In this document: positions 57,247 to 64,000 of the stretch, piece after piece | Numbering within the stretch: position 1 is the first letter of the stretch | Layout: each line of letters opens with the position of its first letter | Assembly (NCBI GenBank): GCA_030278955.1 | Contig: JAOANR010000010.1 | Location: 25,264,444 to 25,328,443 of the forward strand | Origin: Hygrophila difformis | Taxonomy: Eukaryota > Streptophyta > Magnoliopsida > Lamiales > Acanthaceae | Direction of reading: 5' to 3' | Length of the DNA: 64,000 nucleotides | The notes under the pieces: generated by a model | The model's database searches: none | Seen by the model: only the letters and a program-made list of their open reading frames with translations | Told to the model about the DNA's origin: nothing | Made by a program: the position numbers and the translations under genes

Positions 57247-57595
57247 CTGATAAAAATTCCAAAATAAAGTGTTCAGAGAAACACACTACGAAACAAAAAT
57301 GATTAGCTAAAGAATACCAAAATAATATAGTATTTGGAAAAAAAATAATCCAGTTAGATTTTTGTTAGAATTATGTGATCATGTAACTTTAGAATATATA
57401 ATTTTTTATTTTATATATTTTAAAATATTAATAATTAAAAAAATACATTGAATTTTCTGAAAAAATTAAATAATAAAAATTAAATGTGATGGAGGAGTAC
57501 TGCGCTAGTTAAAAGGCTAAGCCTAATGCCATGCAATGGCCCACTTGGTTGGCAGACTCCACCAAAGACAAGACAAGACAGACCCCCTGATTTGC

Positions 57596-57601
57596 CACGT
57601 G
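57596..57601 (+). promoter_or_regulatory. G-box CACGTG upstream of the GRDP-like gene
   Basis: GCCACGTGTC is a G-box/ABRE-type motif 310 bp before the start codon. Binding by bZIP or bHLH factors is inferred from the motif alone. Confidence 0.4.
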
Positions 57602-57725
57602 TCACCCTTTTTTTTTTTCTTCAGCTTCTCTCACTTCTCCCTTCCAGAGTTGACACCCGGGAGACCCCCCACCCACTAGGCAGTAGGCAGTAGGCACTAG
57701 TCCGTCTGGACTACCAAATACCAAT

Positions 57726-57752
57726 ATCTCTCTCTCTCTTTCTCTCTCTCTA
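57726..57752 (+). repeat. CT-rich microsatellite in the probable 5' UTR
   Basis: A CTCTCT run interrupted by TTT, about 160 bp before the start codon; such tracts are common in plant 5' leaders. Confidence 0.7.
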
Positions 57753-57910
57753 TCCACCCACTGTTTTCTTCTTCCACTCTTCTTTGAATCAATCAAAGTT
57801 CACATTCTTTGGATTCCTCCCTCCCTGTTTCTTTTCCCCTTTTCCCACTCTCACTTTTGTTCTACTACAAGAAAATCCTTTCTCTGGCTTAAAAACCAGC
57901 ACCGGAAAAA

Positions 57911-60900
57911 ATGTCCGGTAGACAGGGCAACTGCACTCCGACCAGATGCCTGAGCGAGATATCCGACGACGAAACGCTGTCTTTCGGCGTCGATCTGGTG
58001 TCCGCTGCCCTTCGGAACCTCGCCTTCCTCAGACTTGTCTCCGATATCCATTGGCTGCACCACACACCCGCTCTCCTCCAAGCCATCCGCAGGTCTTTCA
58101 TAAGTACTCAACACCATCAATCAATTTCAATTTCTCAATGAATCCCATCAATTAATAAATTAATTATCTTTTCCTTTTGCAGATATGATCAGATATGGAT
58201 GCCATTGATTGCTGATTTAAGCAGGGGACCCAAGCCCCCCATGCTTCTCCCGCCTGTCGATGTCGAATGGGTTTGGTTTTGCCACTCTACACTCAATCCA
58301 GTACGCCGTTATATTATCTAATCATTTCCTTTCTCAATTTTATGTATCAATGCTTTAAGTTAAGTGGCAACGGGTAAAAAGCTGTCTTTTTTGGATGTTA
58401 GGTTAATTACAGGAAGTACTGCGAGGCAAGATTCTCGAAGCCAATCGGGAAGGCGGCCATATTCGATCAGGAAAATGAGGAATATGCAGTGAACAGATGC
58501 AGGGAGATTTGGGCACAGAGATTCCCAGAAGAATCCTTTGAGAATGAAACCAATTTGGAATCATCATCATCATCATCCCCAAATTCAGTGATGATTGAAG
58601 CACATCATATGTTGATATTGAACGTCTTAATGGAGGGGAATTTTTGGAGAGGGTGGTTCAAGGAGCCATACTGTTCAGAGATGGTGTATTTGGTGGCGGC
58701 CAAGCAGAGATACAAAGGGTTTATTTACATGCTGCATAGATTTGGGGAAGAGTGTTGCTGCTTGGTTCCCACTTCAGATATTCTTCTAATGTGGCTTACT
58801 CATAAGGTAATTTTTTTCTTTCACGGTTAAATTTTCTTTGCTTAGTTACCCACCCATTGCTTCTTATTAGTACTTTCTATGGATTTGCTGGGAATTACAC
58901 ATGAATCCGTGGGGGTGGTTCAATTGTAAGAGTTGATAGTGTTATTTATTGTCTTCTATGTAATGGTTAATTGAAGATTAAAATAGTCTTAGATTTCTTA
59001 ATATGCTTGAAATGTTACAAGACATGGAATATAATTATATAAATGGTGTCCTAACATTTAATGAGGAAACAGGGTAATTTATTCCAGCATTGATTTTTTT
59101 CGCTTTCTGGTTGTGAAACTGATTGATGACCACCTGGTTTTAGTTGTCAAAGTTATTAGTACTTAATCTTGTTTAATATTTATATTTTGCGTTTTTTTAG
59201 CTGAGCATTTATATTTTGCGTTTTGATCTTTAATTTCTCCAATGATCGAGTTTATTATGTTGGCAATAATATTCATTCTACATTCGAAACATTATTACAT
59301 AATTGGATAGTGTGGGGTTTGAATACAATGATGGGAGACATATGTCATTTTTAGATTATTGAGTGACTCAGTGACCTCCTCGGACAGAATTCCAAGTTAT
59401 GAGATGAGAGAGACATAGTTAGCAGTGTAGAATGACCAATGTATCTAATAAAAGTTTTTGCCAAATAGATGTTGGTGGGAATTTCTATGAATTATCATCC
59501 CTCGAAACCAACATGAAGATCATCATTCATCACCCCCGTAATTGTTTATATTGAATCCCTTTGATTTATCTGATGAGTTGAATTTATTTGTTTAATTAGA
59601 TGTTATTGGTGATATACTTTTTGAATATTTAGAATTAAAAGAAGTGTTATAGAAAAGGAGGGGAGCCAATGCCCAATGGTATTGGTGGTAGGCTTAGGGA
59701 ATTATCAGTGTTTGTGAAAGGGTTCTTTAGTGCAATAATTGTTGCAAGAGTCTTGACAAGCAAGGTTAGGTTGTCTTGTGTAATAGAATATTGGAGAAGC
59801 ACATGGAGGCATATGAATTGTTGTGCATACTTGCCTTGTGCCTTTTCTCATCATTACTTGTCTGTTTCTTTACTTTTGGCATATGCATGATTCTCTTGCT
59901 CTGTTACATTCTAGTGGCAAATATCACATTTTTTTTTTTACTTTTAATTAAAGAATATACTCCCTCCGTCCCGCGAATTGTGGCTCGTTTCTTTTGGGCA
60001 CGGTAATTTATGTGGTGGGGTGTGGTGAGGTTTAGTGGTTAAAGTAATGTGAGTATTTGTATTTAAATTTTAATGAATTTTGACTTTCTTTATTGTTTAA
60101 CTTTAACAAATATTATTGTAATGATTTAATTAGAGAAAAATATTCAAGTGTGGTCTTGTTAGAATCGTCTAGACGTCTAGATTTAGAATATATAGTTTAT
60201 ATAATTTTTATTTGTACCAATTTTAAAATATGAAGAATTAAAGAAATGCAAGGGACTTTGTGTAGAAAAATAAAAGTGTATTGGGAGTTGTGCAGAATAG
60301 TAAAAGTGATTACTTTTAATGGGATTTAGAAACCATTAAGATTCTACTCATATTTATATTAATTAAATTTATCTAAAAAGGGAAAGTGGCCACAATTCGT
60401 GGGACAGCCGAAAGAGGAATACGAGCCACAATTCGTGGGACGGAGGGAGTATGATTTTTCTTTATTTTTCTTCACCTTTTTTCATTTAAACAACAGTGGC
60501 AAATATGCCAATTTATTTACCTTTAATTAAATAATATACATGGTTTTCCTTTATTTTTCTTCATCCCTTTCAATTAAACAACAACTAATTACTACTACTA
60601 ATTGCTCCTGTTAGTAACTTTGACAACTCAAGGAGTAAACTGCAAATTATTATATGATACATGGCAACATTTGATGAGTAACACACATTAAGAAATTGTC
60701 TGTTTACTTAAGTTTGATGGTGTTTCATGCATTTTTCCCATAAAAAAGAAACATTGCTCCCTTTTGATAGTTAATATAGTAAGTCCTGGTTGGAGGGCAT
60801 GTGTGCGAAAGGGACTTATATTAACTATGGGAGGGTGTAATTCATCTCTGTATATTTACTCGTATAATTTTATCTCTCTGTATATTTGTTTTTCCCCTTT

Positions 60901-63583
60901 CAATTAATATCAAATGTGCTATGAATGTGCCTTCATTGTAGTGTTCAGGTGTGTGGAGAATGGAAAACAAAATAATTTAAGGTACATGAATTTTGTAGCA
61001 TATTCTAATTGAGTCTGTTTATTATTAGAGCTATCCAACAGTATATGCAGTGGATGTTAAGGATTTGGAAAACAATATGGAGAAAACAATTAGAGTTGGA
61101 GATGCCGTGAAGGAAGAAGATGTGGAAGAAACCAAAATGTTATGGGAGCGAACTTTTGATCAACCTTATGAGAAAGCAGGTGGCGCAGTTGTCACACGCT
61201 CTATTGCCGATGAGCCACCCTTTTTTTGGGATGTAACGGATGTTGATGTCAACACGAGGTACAAGTCCATGATGCCCCGATTCTTATTTGAGGTTAGTCT
61301 GCCTTTTGGTTTTGCAAATAACTTCTAGAAATAGAAAAGAGTGTCATAATTTATTGAAGGGGAAAATTGCAATGCATTATCGCCTTTCTTTCTATAAATA
61401 TTCTATTTGGTAAAAAATGGTTTTACTTTGCCAAATTTGAAAATCGAGAACGTAAAGCCCTATTTTGACACATGACAAATTTTAATTGATGCTGACACTC
61501 AGATAAAATGTTGAAGATGGGTGAACGCAATTTACGTATTAAATTCTAGCAAAAGTAGGTTGTGTAATCCATTGGCAAAACTTGAAGTCACATTTCTTTC
61601 TCGAAAGTGTGAGCTGATATTATGTGTTTTTACCTGTGACATACCAATTAATTGCAATTTCCCCCGACTTAATCGATCCGACAACTTATTTTTGATGAGT
61701 TGATTACAACTTCTTGTTACTTGTGATCTGATCTCAGGTTTGCATATCGTTAAAGGTGGTTTCAAATATCCCACAAACAAAAAGGGACCCACTGCACGAA
61801 TTCCTTCGTCTCCGTATTTCAAAGTGTCACCGGGAGCTGAAAATGGATAAGCCAGTGTCTTGCCTTACATCAGAAGCATGGAAAAAAGCATGGCACTTCT
61901 ACTGTGAATTCGGGACCAAAGGTTTAATACTTGAGCTCCGTCGACGAGGAGGCCCTTTCTCAAGTGGCAGCTCTCTGCTCAAGTCTGTATCATTTTCTTG
62001 GAACGACATACTACGGGCACCATCTCTCACATTTGGTAAAGAGATTGATGAAAGATTAAGGGCTGTGGCTTCAATAACTCCACCAGCACAAGGGCCATAC
62101 CTGTTGAAATGTGTTCCTGATCGGACAACAGATGACTCGGGGGCTATGGTATCTGATGTAATTCTGAAGATGAATCATTACAGACCTCAAGAAGGCAGGT
62201 GGTTGGCTCGGACTGTCCTGGACCATGCGGGACGAGAGTGTTTTGTTACTCGAATGAGGTAAACATGCACTTTTATTGAGCCTTTTTCATATATTTTTTA
62301 AAAGTTATGTACAACCTTTTCCATTGTAAGTGGTTAAAATTGAGTTTTTTGCATCATAGAATTGGAGAAGGCTTTTGGAGACGAGGAGGTGAAGTTCCAA
62401 AGGTTGTGAAATGGGATGAACGAATTATAGAGATACGTGAAGGCTCGTGGTCTTATGTCTATGGTTCAACTGCAATCGGTAGATCATCTGGTATGCAACT
62501 ACCCTTTCCCATCTTCATTTTCTTTGATGGATGGATAGATTATTCAACACTTGACGAAACAAAGCTGCATTTAAATATTTTGTTATTTCTATATTAGAAT
62601 TGCGGTGCAGTTCTGATAAGAATGATTGCAATATTGATAACAATTTATAACTCATGTGGATTCTACTTGAAGAATTTTCGTAAACATGTTTGATTTTCTC
62701 GTTATGTGCGTGGTGTCGTCCGTCTTATATGGGTTCATGTGCTGTCATCTAGTACAGGGAAAGTTATTGGAACTGCGACCCCAAAAGAACCACCCGAAGG
62801 ATACCATGCTTCATGGAGTTTCTCTACAGGACACGATTTGCTAATACAGTGGACAGTATCAAAATCAATATCAGGACTGAGATTCGATGTTGTAAATGAC
62901 CAATCCTCTGAATCAACGGTGAGAATATCTCCATATATAATTATTCAGTGGAAATTGCATTTTATACAACGGCATTCATACATGGTGTATACTATATGAT
63001 ATGAATGTCTCGAATAATAATTATATTGTTGCATGAGTATTTTAAGAACTGATAATTTGGTTCCAACGTGGACTCAAAGGACATGGCAAAAACATGATAA
63101 ATAATGTTACAGGTAATAAAAGTGCTGCAAGGGAGACGGTTGCAATACGAAGTGGAGAAGTCCAGTAAGGAAGAAATTGGATGAGGAAACAACAAAGAGG
63201 AAGATGAATATGTAACACTTATTAGGGTTTCGGAGGAAAACCCTACCGGGAAAGCCACGGCTCTTCTGAACTGGAAGCTATTGGCTGTAGAACTGCAGCC
63301 CGAGGAGGATGTGGTTCTCGTTCTTCTCCTGTGTCTCTCAATACTTCGCAGCATCTTAGAGATGAGGCGGGAAGACATAGGGGGTTTGTTAACCCGGAGA
63401 CGGATGAGAGAAGCCAAGATTGGGGACCGGAACTGGGGGTCAGTTATCCTCCATTCATCGTCGCCATGTTCGCCTCCTGGGTTTTCCTCTCCACACGTCC
63501 AACCGTGGTATCGGGATGCAAACTCGGTGATGGCATTTGAAATTAAGGATCATGGTGTGGCGGCTCCACATTCTCCAAGTTAT
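57911..63583 (+). CDS. GRDP-like (DUF1399) protein gene, 8 exons, in-frame TGA and truncated 3' end
   Basis: Exons 57911-58092, 58183-58300, 58402-58806, 61029-61292, 61738-62258, 62360-62490, 62758-62918 and 63113 onward join in phase with GT-AG borders. The product starts MSGRQGNCTP and has the family's repeated HxxW-type text: WMPLIADL, DVEWVWFCHSTLNP, YCEARFSK, YLVAAKQRYKGFIYML, PTSDILLMWLTH, PPFFWDVTD and GKATALLNWKLL. It resembles plant glycine-rich-domain/DUF1399 proteins of the short type (Arabidopsis At1g56230-like), whose function is poorly known. Exon 8 meets TGA at 63182-63184 (617 residues before it), yet the same frame stays conserved for 133 more codons to 63583. There it passes into MITE/LINE sequence. 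The locus may encode a shortened protein or be a recent pseudogene. Confidence 0.85.
58807..61028 (+). other. Intron 3 of the GRDP-like gene (2.2 kb)
   Basis: Donor AAG|GTAATT and acceptor TATTAG. It holds a Stowaway MITE at 59960-60449 and otherwise AT-rich DNA. Short frames inside it show no recognisable family. Confidence 0.85.
59960..60449. mobile_element. Stowaway-type MITE (Tc1/mariner) in intron 3
   Basis: It starts CTCCCTCCGTCCCGCGAATT and ends with the inverted copy AATTCGTGGGACGGAGGGAG, with TA on both sides (59958-59959, 60450-60451). Length 490 bp, no coding capacity. An extra copy of the terminal motif (CCACAATTCGTGGGACAG) lies about 45 bp inside the right end. Confidence 0.95.
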
Positions 63584-63584
63584 A

Positions 63585-64000
63585 TAACAGCTAACAACTA
63601 ATTCCCAAACATGCCCTTAAAAAATAGTGTCCAATCAGCTCTTTCTGAAACCGCTGCAAATAGCAGTAGGATTTCAACTATTCGTATCAACATGTTTTGT
63701 GTTCGTTCACCAACTTATACAAGTTTTTGGAAATGGATCTCTGTTGTCACAGGATGACCCACTTTCACCTTCTCTTTTTATTATAGTCATGGAGAAATTA
63801 TCCCATACTATTCTTACTCGTATCGATGAAGGGTGTTGGCAGCCAATTTCTCTAGGCCGATGAGTTCCTCCACTATCTCATTTAACATACGCAGGCTACC
63901 TCTTGTTATTCTCTCAAGCTTCCATTGATAGCATTCAATGTCTGGAGGAAGTAATTGGGGAGTTTGGCAGGTGAATCCAAGGAAGTCTTTAGTTCATGCC
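63585..64000 (+). mobile_element. Copy of the 45.4-kb MITE/LINE segment, cut by window end
   Basis: It aligns base for base with 45386-45801 (offset 18199), with about four differences in 416 bp. It includes the right end of the MITE-like sequence and the first part of the LINE RT remnant (DDPLSPSLFIIVMEKLSH). The copy begins directly after the last conserved codons of the GRDP-like gene. Confidence 0.92.

Noticed and set aside
57861..57875. CTACTACAAGAAAA resembling a CACTA transposon end
   Set aside because: It lies in the gene's 5' leader, with no partner end or 3-bp target duplication found.

Overview
This is nuclear DNA of a flowering plant, probably a eudicot; the species cannot be fixed from sequence alone. 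The evidence is GT-AG introns, initiator-tRNA-Met primer sites, Ty1/copia and Ty3/gypsy elements, a Stowaway MITE, a hAT element with 8-bp target duplications, TTTAGGG tracts, and gene pieces that read as plant families. Most of the window is nested transposable elements. The only substantial host gene is at the right end.

Layout: 1-8964 is a large coding-free LTR element (LARD-like) whose 5' LTR is cut by the window edge; it sits beside the primer site of an older minus-strand gypsy element whose LTR is 9010-12026. 12027-14022 holds a polyadenylated retro-tail, two opposite copies of one SINE family and AT-rich/GTT repeats. 14023-27218 has Helitron-like ends and carries a SIN3 gene fragment, a second unrecognised gene fragment and an intact copia element (14498-21156). 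27219-30965 plus 42371-42512 holds CGTCGT-rich DNA, an F-box/LRR pseudogene between inverted repeats, and a tandem array of palindromes. A chromodomain gypsy element (30966-42370, minus strand) is inserted inside one palindrome.

42513-49490 is non-genic: small repeats, a degenerate LINE (45475-47692), SINE-like pieces, an ATT microsatellite and a long foldback element. 49491-54288 is a broken copia element with a truncated 5' LTR. After it come an acidic/serine-coding minisatellite, a precise 793-bp hAT element and two minus-strand exons of an unrecognised gene. 57911-63583 is an eight-exon GRDP-like (DUF1399) gene with a Stowaway MITE in intron 3. Its last exon has an in-frame TGA and then runs into a near-identical copy of the 45.4-kb MITE/LINE segment.

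Nesting gives a relative history: LARD into gypsy, copia into Helitron, gypsy into the palindrome array, Stowaway into the host intron. LTR pairs compared by eye differ at about 10 sites in 3.1 kb (LARD) and 9 in 920 bp (copia 1), so both are young. I found no convincing new enzymatic system. The most unusual structures are the palindrome array with an insertion in it, the tRNA-B-box-like minisatellite in a gypsy LTR, the extra coiled-coil ORF, telomere-like tract and doubled polypurine tract of the gypsy element, and the duplicated LINE segment truncating the host gene.
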